A stretch of 50,679 nt of DNA, from positions 1 to 50,679 of the IMG/VR virus record IMGVR_UViG_3300033153_003782; one strand, 5' to 3'. A program made the position numbers and the translations under genes. The stretch's first letter is position 1, and each line of letters opens with the position of its first letter. Source of the DNA: a virus. Below are positions 6,408-14,103 of the stretch, one piece after another. The notes beneath the pieces are model-generated. The model searched no databases and was not told where the DNA came from. It saw only the letters and a program-made list of their open reading frames with translations.

Positions 6408-6869
6408 TTAAAATAGAAATTCTTGTAGTGGCGCCACGCCCAGCGTCGGCGCGGTGCGTACCACCTCGACAAAGGGTGGCCCGAATAGATCCCCATACAC
6501 ATAAATCAGTCCCGCGTACTCCGGGACGCGCCCCAACGGTATGACCCCCACCGGGCACGCGAAATAATACCCGTGGATTGGAACGTCATGGGACGCCAGA
6601 AGGTCGTGTTTATAAATCACCGTGTCGTCATCGACCCGCGTACGCCTCGGGCGTCTCTTGGCGAGCTTACGGCTGTAGCCTCCCGCATTTTTGAAAAAAC
6701 CTATCGTGAAATCTTCGTAATTATTTTTCCACTCGATTTCAATCATACGCCCGTCGGTAAGCCACATAGTGACGTCACACTCCCAATGTTTAGACCATGT
6801 GAAAGCGTTGTATTGTGTCTCACCCACGGACCAAGGCAAAGCGTCGGGCGTTAGGCTCCGCTCGGTCAC
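6408..6869 (-). CDS. Putative PD-(D/E)XK-type nuclease, 153 aa
   Basis: The protein has CDVTMWLTDGRMIEIEWKNN, with Asp 32 and a Glu-x-Lys (IEWK, about residue 46-48), the usual arrangement of metal-binding residues in restriction-like nucleases. Later, YYFACPVGVIPLGRVPEYAGLIYV resembles the corresponding part of MmcB-like and phage nuclease proteins. It is the last gene of the P5 operon, and its ATG overlaps the previous stop. The assignment rests on motifs only. Confidence 0.6.
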   Translation of the reverse strand: MTERSLTPDALPWSVGETQYNAFTWSKHWECDVTMWLTDGRMIEIEWKNNYEDFTIGFFKNAGGYSRKLAKRRPRRTRVDDDTVIYKHDLLASHDVPIHGYYFACPVGVIPLGRVPEYAGLIYVYGDLFGPPFVEVVRTAPTLGVAPLQEFLF

Positions 6870-7054
6870 GGGTCGACCTCATCCTCGAAAACTATTTCCT
6901 CCGTGAATTCCCCGTCCGCGTCTCTGCGGGCGTTACGTAAATAATCCCACGGACCGCTACGGCTCCCCGCTACGTAATACATGTAAAATCCATCCTCAAA
7001 AAACTTTTTTGTAATCACCACCCCGTTAGGCCGGGTTTCCTTCCCATTTTTCAT
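6866..7054 (-). CDS. Hypothetical early protein, 62 aa
   Basis: A small acidic-tailed protein (MKNGKETRPNGVVITKKFFE). The start overlaps the previous stop as ATGA and its own stop overlaps the nuclease-like gene. The function is unknown. Confidence 0.75.
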   Translation of the reverse strand: MKNGKETRPNGVVITKKFFEDGFYMYYVAGSRSGPWDYLRNARRDADGEFTEEIVFEDEVDP

Positions 7055-7176
7055 CGTAAACGCTCCGTTATCATGTCGATTAAACCCTGCCTCTCGGTAC
7101 TGCGCAACGTTACGCCCCGGACCGTAGCGGTGTAGAACGTCGGGCCCGGGTGTATGGCGTGGCCTTTATACGTCAC
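7051..7176 (-). CDS. Small conserved-type phage peptide, 41 aa, GTG start
   Basis: From GTG 7176 the frame reads (M)TYKGHAIHPGPTFYTATV and ends LIDMITERLR. It has the YKG-hxI...Y.A....L....ID pattern seen in many small phage peptides of unknown role. Both ends overlap neighbours (GTG inside the previous gene's last codons; ATGA with the next). It falls in what would otherwise be a gap. Confidence 0.65.
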   Translation of the reverse strand: MTYKGHAIHPGPTFYTATVRGVTLRSTERQGLIDMITERLR

Positions 7177-7486
7177 GTTTGCCTGCCGTGGTTATCCGTT
7201 CTAGTTCGGTGTCGAAGTAGACCGTGCCCCGGGACAAAGCGCCGTTTTTAAACTTAACTATGTTACCCCCGTTTATAACGTAAAAGACCGCCGGGTCCGT
7301 CTGGAATAGATTAAGGACTTTAACGTTGTTATTCCGTTGCGTCTGCGCCACCATCTTGGCCTCCCGTACTAGGTCGTCAACCTGGAAGGTCTTAACCTCC
7401 GCCGTGTTCTTGTACCCGGAGCGGGAGTTAATGGCCGCCACAAGGAAACAAAGTAGTGACACGCACGCCATCTCTACGGGGTCCAC
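7166..7486 (-). CDS. Hypothetical protein with N-terminal hydrophobic segment, 106 aa
   Basis: The GTG start overlaps the HTH gene stop (TAGTG). Residues 5-19 (EMACVSLLCFLVAAI) are hydrophobic and could be a signal or membrane anchor; the rest is soluble. An ATG five codons in is an alternative start. The function is unknown. Confidence 0.7.
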   Translation of the reverse strand: MDPVEMACVSLLCFLVAAINSRSGYKNTAEVKTFQVDDLVREAKMVAQTQRNNNVKVLNLFQTDPAVFYVINGGNIVKFKNGALSRGTVYFDTELERITTAGKRDV

Positions 7487-7680
7487 TATTTACCCCCAGC
7501 GTGGGCGGATACGGCCCGCCAGTTACGCTGCACGGCCAGCCCCGCGCGGTCAATGTCGCGGCGCCCCTGCTCGTAGTCCTGCAGAGTACGGACCGAGACG
7601 GCCAGCTTATCTGCAAATTCTGTTTGTGTTAATCCAAGGGCGCGGCGAACCGTGCCCACATTTAGCGGTTGTTTTTTCAT
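7486..7680 (-). CDS. XRE-type helix-turn-helix protein, 64 aa
   Basis: Residues 8-47 form a clear HTH_3-type domain (VRRALGLTQTEFADKLAVSV, then RTLQDYEQGRR), close to NadS-like antitoxin or Cro-like regulators. AGGAG precedes the ATG. At 64 aa it is little more than the DNA-binding domain. It lies inside the class I-controlled P5 operon, so it could be an autoregulating repressor of that operator family; no toxin partner is evident. Confidence 0.85.
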   Translation of the reverse strand: MKKQPLNVGTVRRALGLTQTEFADKLAVSVRTLQDYEQGRRDIDRAGLAVQRNWRAVSAHAGGK

Positions 7681-7704
7681 TGCGTTTGCTCCTAGTTAGG
7701 TGAT

Positions 7705-8079
7705 TTAATTATCGAACCAGAAGACACATCGCTCGTCGTCTTCTAGGTTTTTTATAAGGTCTTGGAAATACGGCCCGCCATGAGCGACCGCTTCGGCTTT
7801 CGTTATGTGCCCCGGCGTGTGTCCATCATAACCCCAGTAAAGTTCGTAGTGTGCCTTGACTTCCGGCGAGACGTCCGGGGGCATATCACTAAAGTGGAGT
7901 TGCACTCCACGACCCCGAACACCGGCCAAAGCGGTAAAAAACGCATACCCACGTTCACTATCAAACTGGCACACCTCGACGTGTGGGTGGTACTCGTCCG
8001 GGTCTTGAACCCACGTGTCGACCGATAGCCATTTCCCGTCGATTTTCTTCTCTTTAAACATGTGTATGTCACAGCCCAT
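7705..8079 (-). CDS. Conserved-type phage protein (MGCDIH), 124 aa
   Basis: The start MGCDIHMFKEKKIDGKWLSV and the later RGYAFFTALAGVRGRG belong to a small-protein type found in many tailed phages with no known role. GGAG lies nine bases before the ATG. Confidence 0.8.
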   Translation of the reverse strand: MGCDIHMFKEKKIDGKWLSVDTWVQDPDEYHPHVEVCQFDSERGYAFFTALAGVRGRGVQLHFSDMPPDVSPEVKAHYELYWGYDGHTPGHITKAEAVAHGGPYFQDLIKNLEDDERCVFWFDN

Positions 8080-8188
8080 TTAGTACTCCAGTTGTAAATA
8101 TTATTATTAGTAAAGTTAAAAGGACGGCGCCGCCGATTAGGGCCGCGGCTCCTTGCGTTATGGTTGGTTGATAGTTAAAATTGCGCAT
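8069..8188 (-). CDS. Single-pass membrane peptide, 39 aa
   Basis: The frame is MRNFNYQPTITQGAAALIGG followed by a long hydrophobic stretch (AVLLTLLIIIF), so one membrane segment at about residues 14-35. The ATG lies just after the previous stop and the 3' end overlaps the MGCDIH gene by 11 bases. The function is unknown. Confidence 0.6.
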   Translation of the reverse strand: MRNFNYQPTITQGAAALIGGAVLLTLLIIIFTTGVLNGL

Positions 8189-8189
8189 G

Positions 8190-8414
8190 TTAGAAGCGCT
8201 CTACATTTTTAAGGCTGGGGTAAAAATTAGCCAGTGATTTTTTAATTCTGCGAGACTCTTCGGCGTTGTAATGTCCGGTAAAAAATTCTTTCATTTCTTC
8301 CGGTGTCATTTCGTAACTTAGATTTTCAAAAGCGAGCTCGTTATACTCGGACTTGATCCACTCGGCGCACAGGCTGTTAGTATGGATTCCGATATTTGCG
8401 ATTAGTTCGTTCAT
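8190..8414 (-). CDS. Hypothetical early protein, 74 aa
   Basis: First gene of the P5 operon, starting MNELIANIGIHTNSLCAEWI, with an AAGGA site. Mostly helical and acidic. No family is recognised. Confidence 0.78.
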   Translation of the reverse strand: MNELIANIGIHTNSLCAEWIKSEYNELAFENLSYEMTPEEMKEFFTGHYNAEESRRIKKSLANFYPSLKNVERF

Positions 8415-8458
8415 AATAAGTTTTCCTTGTGGCTTAATTGCCGGTTGCTTATGTAGGT

Positions 8459-8487
8459 ATAATACTACGGCCCGGCCGTACCGTCAA
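8459..8487 (-). promoter_or_regulatory. Early promoter P5 with class I operator in the spacer
   Basis: The minus-strand -35 is TTGACG (8482-8487), the spacer 17 bp and the -10 TATTAT (8459-8464). The operator TACGGCCGGGCCGTA is at 8466-8480. The leader (TACATAAGCAACCGGCAATT) matches that of P1-P3. It drives eight genes down to 6408. Confidence 0.87.
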
Positions 8488-8505
8488 GCCCTATGGCAAA
8501 GTTTT

Positions 8506-8754
8506 TTAAAAAGTTCTCTTAGTGCTGAATTTTATTCCTGTTGAACAAAAACCCATGTCGTGTATAATTTCAGACTTGGATATGTCAAAGTAAGACACAA
8601 TGGTGCGCAACACCTCTGGTCGTCTATTTACGTCGAATGGATAGCGTACATTTATGCGGACTCTAGCCACGTCGAGTATTTCCTGCATTTCGTCCATTGA
8701 GATTTTCAGGTTGTAGTGCTGTATTACTTCCTGCTTAGTTTTTGATAATTCCAT
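8506..8754 (-). CDS. Hypothetical early protein, 82 aa
   Basis: The protein starts MELSKTKQEVIQHYNLKISM; the ATG overlaps the preceding gene's stop. No family is recognised. It is the second gene from promoter P6. Confidence 0.75.
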   Translation of the reverse strand: MELSKTKQEVIQHYNLKISMDEMQEILDVARVRINVRYPFDVNRRPEVLRTIVSYFDISKSEIIHDMGFCSTGIKFSTKRTF

Positions 8755-8966
8755 TATACGCCCCAGTTTTGTTTAAAAACTAACTTACAGTCGGCTAGTG
8801 TTGTGCAGGTCTCGTTGCCGTGGGGCATCTCTACGCGCCACTTTAAATTTTTTGTGTACTCGGTGCCGCTGAACTGGGAAAGGTCCTGACAGTCGGCCGT
8901 CACGCCGTTTAAAGTTAGCTTGTACCAGCCGGTGCCGACTTTCTTCGTTTCAATTTCGTTTTTCAT
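8754..8966 (-). CDS. Hypothetical early protein, 70 aa
   Basis: The protein starts MKNEIETKKVGTGWYKLTLN and is beta-rich with three cysteines. First gene from promoter P6. The function is unknown. Confidence 0.75.
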   Translation of the reverse strand: MKNEIETKKVGTGWYKLTLNGVTADCQDLSQFSGTEYTKNLKWRVEMPHGNETCTTLADCKLVFKQNWGV

Positions 8967-8994
8967 TGGGTAAAGCTCCGTTTAGTTATGCCCT

Positions 8995-9023
8995 ATGATA
9001 CTACGGCCGAGCCGTACCGTCAA
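8995..9023 (-). promoter_or_regulatory. Early promoter P6 with class I operator in the spacer
   Basis: The minus-strand -35 is TTGACG (9018-9023), the spacer 17 bp and the -10 TATCAT (8995-9000). The operator TACGGCTCGGCCGTA is at 9002-9016. It drives 8966-8506. Its -35 lies four bases from the stop of the upstream gene. Confidence 0.87.
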
Positions 9024-9026
9024 GCC

Positions 9027-9191
9027 CTACGGCAAAGTTTCTTTATATTTCTTTAACGCCTCGGAAATCTCGGACTTTGTCATCGGCTCGTTTGCGCACT
9101 GTGGCGGCTCTTTGTCTGATAGATCCCAGCGTACGCCGCACGTGCGGCAAACGTTCTCCTGACCTATAACTGTTAGGTCACAATCACTCAT
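9027..9191 (-). CDS. Small CxxC phage protein, 54 aa
   Basis: The frame begins MSDCDLTVIGQENVCRTCGV, then RWDLSDKEPPQC. The CRTCGxxWD...C pattern is common in small phage proteins and suggests a zinc knuckle. Its ATG overlaps the end of the 90-aa gene by eight bases. The function is unknown. Confidence 0.72.
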   Translation of the reverse strand: MSDCDLTVIGQENVCRTCGVRWDLSDKEPPQCANEPMTKSEISEALKKYKETLP

Positions 9192-9456
9192 TCTCTACAC
9201 CGACTTTTGATATTAAATTTGCCCGGACTTTAGCCATCGAGATTTCCAATTGTTTAAGGCCCTCTAAGTTCAGGAACTCAAACACAAGGATTAATTCCTT
9301 GCCATGATCTTTAGGAATTTCATCACCAGCTTTCAACCCCTCGTCAAGGCGAAATATACCGATTGATTCAACGCCAGCACATGTAGTTCCTACCCCAAAA
9401 CCAATAACACCCTCGCCAATGGTTATTATCGGTACTTTATCTAAGTTTTTGTGCAT
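9184..9456 (-). CDS. Hypothetical early protein, 90 aa
   Basis: The protein starts MHKNLDKVPIITIGEGVIGF. A GAGGTGA site precedes the ATG and lies within the micro-ORF 9456-9512. Its middle (GKELILVFEFLNLEGLKQLE) looks like an alpha/beta phage protein of unknown role. Confidence 0.78.
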   Translation of the reverse strand: MHKNLDKVPIITIGEGVIGFGVGTTCAGVESIGIFRLDEGLKAGDEIPKDHGKELILVFEFLNLEGLKQLEISMAKVRANLISKVGVENE

Positions 9457-9512
9457 TATTTGTCACCTCGTCTTTTGCAGGTAGTTTTTTTTTTACCTTT
9501 TATTAAACTCAT
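9456..9512 (-). CDS. Micro-ORF for an 18-aa basic peptide
   Basis: The frame reads MSLIKGKKKTTCKRRGDK. Its ATG overlaps the previous stop as TAATG, with an AGGAG site about ten bases upstream, and its stop overlaps the next ATG as TAATG. It may be a real peptide or a device that couples translation of its neighbours. Confidence 0.4.
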   Translation of the reverse strand: MSLIKGKKKTTCKRRGDK

Positions 9513-9889
9513 TAAAACGGTACTCCTGTTTCGATGTATCTTATAACGTCCTCGTTAAAGTGTACATCCGTTAATAGATTCTCTACGAAATTATGCGCGA
9601 GCCGGTCGTACGCGCCGACGCATGGCCGACCCGCCTCGCGCACCCCGGCGAGCCGTTCAAGCGCGTTTGTGAACATCGCCCGGTCTAACTTGCGTGGGTG
9701 CATCGCGTAGAGCGCGGACCACCACATCGGATTAACCGACACGGCGACGCGTACGTTGTGGCCTTCGTGTCTCGGCTCGGGTGCCGGCATTAATCCGACC
9801 TCCAGGCGTTCGCTCGCAAGGTCCATTAAAAGGTCAAGCGCCACCAGTTCGTAGTGCTTCCGCAAGTGGTCCGGCGTGTCTCTTAGCAT
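9512..9889 (-). CDS. Hypothetical early protein, 125 aa
   Basis: The protein starts MLRDTPDHLRKHYELVALDL and looks helical, with a VAVSVNPMWWSALYAMHPRK segment. The start overlaps the preceding gene. No family is recognised. Confidence 0.75.
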   Translation of the reverse strand: MLRDTPDHLRKHYELVALDLLMDLASERLEVGLMPAPEPRHEGHNVRVAVSVNPMWWSALYAMHPRKLDRAMFTNALERLAGVREAGRPCVGAYDRLAHNFVENLLTDVHFNEDVIRYIETGVPF

Positions 9890-10065
9890 TGGGCGCTCTT
9901 AACAAAAATTACGCTCGTCCGGTCCGTTCGGTGCTGTGAGAAACAATCATTTACTGAGACCTCCGCCGGGCACTTCCGGCCGGCTCTGAGGAAATGGCAG
10001 CCGTTGCAGCCCTCGCGGACCTCGGCGGCCGTGAAGCCCTCCGGCGCCTCGTTCGGGTCTAACAT
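9883..10065 (-). CDS. Small Cys-rich phage protein, 60 aa
   Basis: The protein has GCNGCHFLRAGRKCP then DCFSQHRTDRTSVIFV. The CxxC...C...C...R pattern resembles a group of small phage proteins expected to bind zinc; the role is unknown. Overlapping starts and stops on both sides place it firmly in the P7 operon. Confidence 0.75.
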   Translation of the reverse strand: MLDPNEAPEGFTAAEVREGCNGCHFLRAGRKCPAEVSVNDCFSQHRTDRTSVIFVKSAQC

Positions 10066-10232
10066 GTTGCGAGGTCCTTCGCTCTAATGATCGGCGATTT
10101 TCTGTAAGTGTAGCCCCGGTCGAGTGTTGGCCATGTGGCAGAGATTGCGGCGCGGCTTGCCTTGCGCTTTGCTGTAGCTTTGTCGCTGGCGGCTATGTCG
10201 GCTTTTAGTTCGTTAAGTTCTTGCTGTGTCAT
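10059..10232 (-). CDS. Hypothetical early protein, 57 aa
   Basis: The frame starts MTQQELNELKADIAASDKAT with GGAG upstream, and ends by overlapping the next ATG. First gene after promoter P7. Lys/Arg/Ala-rich; the function is unknown. Confidence 0.7.
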   Translation of the reverse strand: MTQQELNELKADIAASDKATAKRKASRAAISATWPTLDRGYTYRKSPIIRAKDLATC

Positions 10233-10259
10233 GTCGTTGTCTCCGTTTAGTTATGCTCT

Positions 10260-10288
10260 ATAGTACTACGGCCGAGCCGTACCGTCAA
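10260..10288 (-). promoter_or_regulatory. Early promoter P7 with class I operator, overlapping a coding end
   Basis: The minus-strand -35 is TTGACG (10283-10288), the spacer 17 bp and the -10 TACTAT (10260-10265). The operator TACGGCTCGGCCGTA is at 10267-10281. The last codons of the upstream 96-aa gene (ending GLDGTARP) run through the -35 and operator, and its stop lies at 10266-10268. Confidence 0.85.
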
Positions 10289-10556
10289 GCCCTAAATTAT
10301 TCTCTTTCAATATTTTATTTGCGAACGCCTCGCCCGCTCCGTAATACCGGCATTTATTTGGGTTAACCGGGACGGCCATTATCGCCCGCGCCCGCTCCTT
10401 ACTGATCGCAGGCTCACGGCGTGCGACCCGTGGCGGCCGTAGCGCGTGCCGTCGGCTATCCCCTGCGGCCAGTCGCGACCGGTACGTCTCGCAGTTCACC
10501 TTACACGCGTCGAGCGCCACAATATCACAAATCCGCATGTCGTCCAGTGCCGGCAT
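10266..10556 (-). CDS. Hypothetical protein, 96 aa, ending inside promoter P7
   Basis: I start it at ATG 10556, which overlaps the previous stop as TAATG (the frame is open further upstream without support). It reads MPALDDMRICDIVALDACKV and is basic in the middle. Its last eight residues are encoded by the promoter and operator of the next operon. The function is unknown. Confidence 0.65.
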   Translation of the reverse strand: MPALDDMRICDIVALDACKVNCETYRSRLAAGDSRRHALRPPRVARREPAISKERARAIMAVPVNPNKCRYYGAGEAFANKILKENNLGLDGTARP

Positions 10557-11014
10557 TACTCGCAGCCCCAGTTGACTTTTAACTCTTCGCCGATCCAAGA
10601 GACGGCCGGGTCGGTGACTCGTAGCCCCCCGAGCCTGTGCATATCGGGGCAGTACTCACCGATACACGGCGTGCCGTTAAGAATAAACGGGTAAAACTCG
10701 CCTTTGTTGAATTTTCGCTCCGGTATCTCATCGGGGCGGGCGGGGCGAAGGATAGGCCAGGTATTAATAGGGCTTATTTCAGAGCCTTTTATCACATAGC
10801 TAGTGAAACCATCGGACTCTTCGAGGAAGTACCACTTACCCGGCTCGATCACTAGGCGAATAACGAGATTATGGTCTAAGGGCGGCACGTGTATATTTAG
10901 CCAATAACCAGAGCTATGCTGAAATTCATACTTATAATTATCAAAATCGTGCTCGGCTTTCTGCTCGTCCGGTAAGTTCTTCCATTGTGTAAAATGTGGG
11001 TTGGTTTGGTTCAT
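10556..11014 (-). CDS. Hypothetical protein, 152 aa
   Basis: The protein starts MNQTNPHFTQWKNLPDEQKA and contains many aromatic residues and beta-like segments (VIRLVIEPGKWYFLEE). An AGGGAAAA site precedes the ATG. It is downstream of the primase-helicase in the same operon. No family is recognised. Confidence 0.75.
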   Translation of the reverse strand: MNQTNPHFTQWKNLPDEQKAEHDFDNYKYEFQHSSGYWLNIHVPPLDHNLVIRLVIEPGKWYFLEESDGFTSYVIKGSEISPINTWPILRPARPDEIPERKFNKGEFYPFILNGTPCIGEYCPDMHRLGGLRVTDPAVSWIGEELKVNWGCE

Positions 11015-11033
11015 TGTATTTTCCCTGTTTTAT

Positions 11034-11156
11034 TTATCTGTTGATACAGCCTTCACAGCCTTGTAAAAATATTAAAAATAACCATAAGCTTATAAGGCTG
11101 AGATCGGCCCGGACGCCCGCGCGCCAGCTTGCCACCGGGTCGTCATCATCGGCCAT
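11034..11156 (-). CDS. Small membrane peptide, 40 aa
   Basis: The ATG overlaps the primase-helicase stop as TAATG. The peptide has an acidic start (MADDDDPVASWRAG), a hydrophobic stretch (LSLISLWLFLIFLQGC) and a short tail CEGCINR. A single membrane segment is likely; no family is recognised. Confidence 0.5.
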   Translation of the reverse strand: MADDDDPVASWRAGVRADLSLISLWLFLIFLQGCEGCINR

Positions 11157-13474
11157 TATTTAACCGGGGCCGGCAGCCCTTGCGCCGTCTCGTATATTTC
11201 CACCACCTCGCCACCGTCCAGCCCTTCGCGGGCGTCTTTGTGGTTACTCTTAATGAATAGCCGGGACTTGCCGCCGTCCATCGGGACAACCCGCGTAGAC
11301 CGGCCGGCGCGTAACGACGGGTGAGGCACGTACCCCATTAATTTCAACATGTCGCCTCTTTTGTTTAGTGGTACCTTCCGCTCGGCGCGTATTTCTTTGA
11401 GAAAATTGCCCAACTGGATACTTGATATCCACCCGTTACGGAAGCCAGGGCGGCCTTCCGCTATGGCCTCGCCTATCTCATGCTCGACCATTCCCGCGCT
11501 TGAGCGTATCGCCTCGGTCGTACTGGACGTCATCGGCGCGCGCTGGCATAACCTGGCGGGGTTCATTTCCGGCGGTATCGGTAGAGTATACAAATACTCC
11601 GCGACGAATGCGTGGCCGCCGTCAATGTTAAGCCAGTTATGTAGCTCGTCGAAGTACTCCGCCGTCATACCATCGCGGGCCAGGTCTTCGAATTCCTGCT
11701 GCGCTGTGTAGAACATAGCAAACCGGCGGTCATTCTTATTTTTTCTTATCGCGTCTTTGTGGTTACTGTTGAAAATGAAGTTACAGCATATCTGAACGGT
11801 CCGCGGGTCTTTGCCCTTCGGTTGGATCGCGGCGTAGGCCTCGGTTATCTTAGGTTTTAAGGATTCTATTAAATCCACCTTACCCGCGGCGTTTATGTCC
11901 TCCACAGGAATAAAAATATTCCCCGCAAGCCATGAGTTAAATTTATTATCCATGTCACCCGGGTCCACAAAATGGACGTACGGCATACCGACGGCTTGAG
12001 CCACACAAGTGGATAGAATCGACTTCCCGTTACCCTCTACCCCTTGGACGAGTGGCGCCCATTTAAATTTATAACCTTTGTGCTGGACAATTGCCGCCAT
12101 GTACGCGGTAAGCTGTTGGCGGTCGCGGGTGTTCGGTAAAAGCTTCTTAAGGTGATTAGTAAACGGCGTAACGTCCCCGACCCTGCGGTCCACGGGTAAC
12201 TCGCGGTAAGTGTTTACCAGTTTAGACCCTAGAAGGGTGATAACCTCGCCGGGTTCCGTATCGGGTCGGAAGCATGTTGACGCCACTTTCGAAAACTTAA
12301 CGGCCCGTGACTCGGTGAACACCTCAAAAGCTTTTGTTGTGGTCTTCTCGCTCTGCGCGTCCATGCTATAAATTCGGCCCCCATACGTCGCGTTAAATCT
12401 CGCGCTGTCCAGCTTCGACCCGTACGGCGTGAGGATGACGTTATCATCTTGGACGTAATGGTATCCTTTGAAAAGTCCCACCTGCTCAGGCGCTAGACAA
12501 TACATATCCGTCTTTGGCTCGTCACTGGCTGCCGGCTGGGCTGGCTTGGCTCGGTGCGTCTGGCTGTAGACGTTATCCTGCTTGTTTACGGCCTGCGTTA
12601 TCGTCCTTGTTAAGTAGCTCCCGTGGCTTTCCCACTTATCCCGGTTTAGCGCACTCTTAAGCATTATTTCGCGCATTCTTTCGTGGTTTTTACCAGTCCA
12701 GAAAGCGAGGCGCTGCGCGAGTGAAGCGTCGGCGCTCGATGCGTCGTAGGCTCTCGACCCGTAAACGTCCGGCCAGGCCTTGGATAGTGCGTCCTCGTCA
12801 CATTCGAATAAATCTTTGAACGTCACGCCCGTTCCGAATATGGACGCCGCGGACGACGTAGCACGGCAAGCGCGGGCTATTAAATCGTCGTCATCTTCCG
12901 GGCCGCTCCAATCCTCGACCGGCTCGTCGCGCCATTCCTCGGCTTCTGCGTACTCTGCAGGAGGAAAGTATTTTGTGGCCACTGAGGCCATAGCGGCGGA
13001 GTTTTCGATACTGGCGTCACCGACTGCCGAGCTGCCCGTCAAAGCGCAGTAACGGCCCTCGGTGTAGTACTCAATGCCAAGGGGTATATTTTTGCAACTG
13101 TGCGGAACGTGAGCGGCTTTTCCGATTATGTGTAGCCCCGTACCGCTTTGCGATACTTCAACGGCCGCGCCGGTTAGTGTCTGGCATAGCTCGTTAGCTA
13201 CTGGAGACCATTGGCCGGCGTTAAGTGCTTTGTCTATGTCCACAAAATAAAAGGGGTCGTGCGGGGTGAATACGAAGCCGACACCATGGCCAGTAGCTTC
13301 GGACGCTTGCAGCGCTTCGGCTGCTGGCATCCATGTCGAGGGGTTCTGGCCGTCTGAGTTGCGGCCCGTGGCGGGGTCGACGGGCATTTTATCCGTGCGG
13401 CGCCAGGTTATAAACTGTTTATATTCGGTGAGCGCGGCGAGTGGTCCGCCAGGCTGTAGTGCGGTTTTTAACAT
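11156..13474 (-). CDS. Bifunctional primase-polymerase / SF3 helicase (DUF5906-type)
   Basis: This 772-aa protein probably primes and unwinds phage DNA. The N-terminal part (about 1-175) looks like an AEP prim-pol domain: FVDIDKA (about 77-83) for metal binding and SGTGLHIIGK (about 110-119). Residues about 250-300 (LAQRLAFWTGKNHERMREIM) match the primase C-terminal linker region. The C-terminal part is a D5/DUF5906-like SF3 helicase with Walker A GVEGNGKS (about 478-485), Walker B IFIPVEDI (about 520-527), the sensor NFIFNSNHKDA (about 566-576) and DRRF. It heads the downstream part of the class II-controlled operon. Confidence 0.93.
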   Translation of the reverse strand: MLKTALQPGGPLAALTEYKQFITWRRTDKMPVDPATGRNSDGQNPSTWMPAAEALQASEATGHGVGFVFTPHDPFYFVDIDKALNAGQWSPVANELCQTLTGAAVEVSQSGTGLHIIGKAAHVPHSCKNIPLGIEYYTEGRYCALTGSSAVGDASIENSAAMASVATKYFPPAEYAEAEEWRDEPVEDWSGPEDDDDLIARACRATSSAASIFGTGVTFKDLFECDEDALSKAWPDVYGSRAYDASSADASLAQRLAFWTGKNHERMREIMLKSALNRDKWESHGSYLTRTITQAVNKQDNVYSQTHRAKPAQPAASDEPKTDMYCLAPEQVGLFKGYHYVQDDNVILTPYGSKLDSARFNATYGGRIYSMDAQSEKTTTKAFEVFTESRAVKFSKVASTCFRPDTEPGEVITLLGSKLVNTYRELPVDRRVGDVTPFTNHLKKLLPNTRDRQQLTAYMAAIVQHKGYKFKWAPLVQGVEGNGKSILSTCVAQAVGMPYVHFVDPGDMDNKFNSWLAGNIFIPVEDINAAGKVDLIESLKPKITEAYAAIQPKGKDPRTVQICCNFIFNSNHKDAIRKNKNDRRFAMFYTAQQEFEDLARDGMTAEYFDELHNWLNIDGGHAFVAEYLYTLPIPPEMNPARLCQRAPMTSSTTEAIRSSAGMVEHEIGEAIAEGRPGFRNGWISSIQLGNFLKEIRAERKVPLNKRGDMLKLMGYVPHPSLRAGRSTRVVPMDGGKSRLFIKSNHKDAREGLDGGEVVEIYETAQGLPAPVK

Positions 13475-13484
13475 TTTTGTGTCC

Positions 13485-13811
13485 CTACATACTAGCTATT
13501 AAAGTGGCGGCGTATGACTTGAGCGCGGCCGGCGCGCTCCGTGCGATTGGGCACTTATGGCAAAGCCCTTGCGCTATGATGCCCGGCGACTGTCTGGCTA
13601 TAGCCTCCCGCATTAGCGCGGCCTTGAAATCAGACATAGACCCGAAGGTATTCGACACGGTACCAGTAGCACAGCCGGCAGCGGTGGCGAGTTGCTCGCG
13701 TGTAATTTCACAATAATTTATATCCTGGGCTAGGTGGATCGCCGCGTCGAGTAACTCCACGCGGCCGACCGTGGCGTGCTCAAATTTCCCCGACCGCGTG
13801 TTCCTATTCAT
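13485..13811 (-). CDS. TetR-N-like helix-turn-helix protein, 108 aa
   Basis: Residues 17-63 (LLDAAIHLAQDINYCEITRE, then QLATAAGCATGTVSNTFGS) match the TetR N-terminal DNA-binding fold, with no room for a normal ligand-binding domain. The start overlaps the previous gene. It lies just before the primase-helicase in the class II operon and is a candidate repressor for one operator class or a replication-initiation factor. Confidence 0.75.
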   Translation of the reverse strand: MNRNTRSGKFEHATVGRVELLDAAIHLAQDINYCEITREQLATAAGCATGTVSNTFGSMSDFKAALMREAIARQSPGIIAQGLCHKCPIARSAPAALKSYAATLIASM

Positions 13812-14103
13812 CCAGGGCCGCCCGTAAGGTGTCGTGCAGGTTACTGCCCGCGTGGATTGAATTGTGTTCGTTGCTTTCCAAGTACTCCACGGCCTTGGCT
13901 ACCGCTTCCGCGCACGCCCTGAAAACTGGTTCGATATTATATATTTTCATTATTGGCGCGGGGTCATGGTCGAACGGGACCGCGTCGGCCACTACTGCGT
14001 CCTTCGCACGGGCGCAGTAGTAAAACTCACCCTCTAGCGGCTCGCGGAACTCTCCAGTATATTTAAAGCCTGGGACTATTGGCATATCCATTTTAATTTT
14101 CAT
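13804..14103 (-). CDS. Hypothetical protein, 99 aa
   Basis: I start it at ATG 14103, which overlaps the previous stop as ATGA; a GTG three codons upstream is possible. It reads MKIKMDMPIVPGFKYTGEFR and has a beta-rich first half (EGEFYYCARAKDAVV). No family is recognised. Confidence 0.75.
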   Translation of the reverse strand: MKIKMDMPIVPGFKYTGEFREPLEGEFYYCARAKDAVVADAVPFDHDPAPIMKIYNIEPVFRACAEAVAKAVEYLESNEHNSIHAGSNLHDTLRAALDE

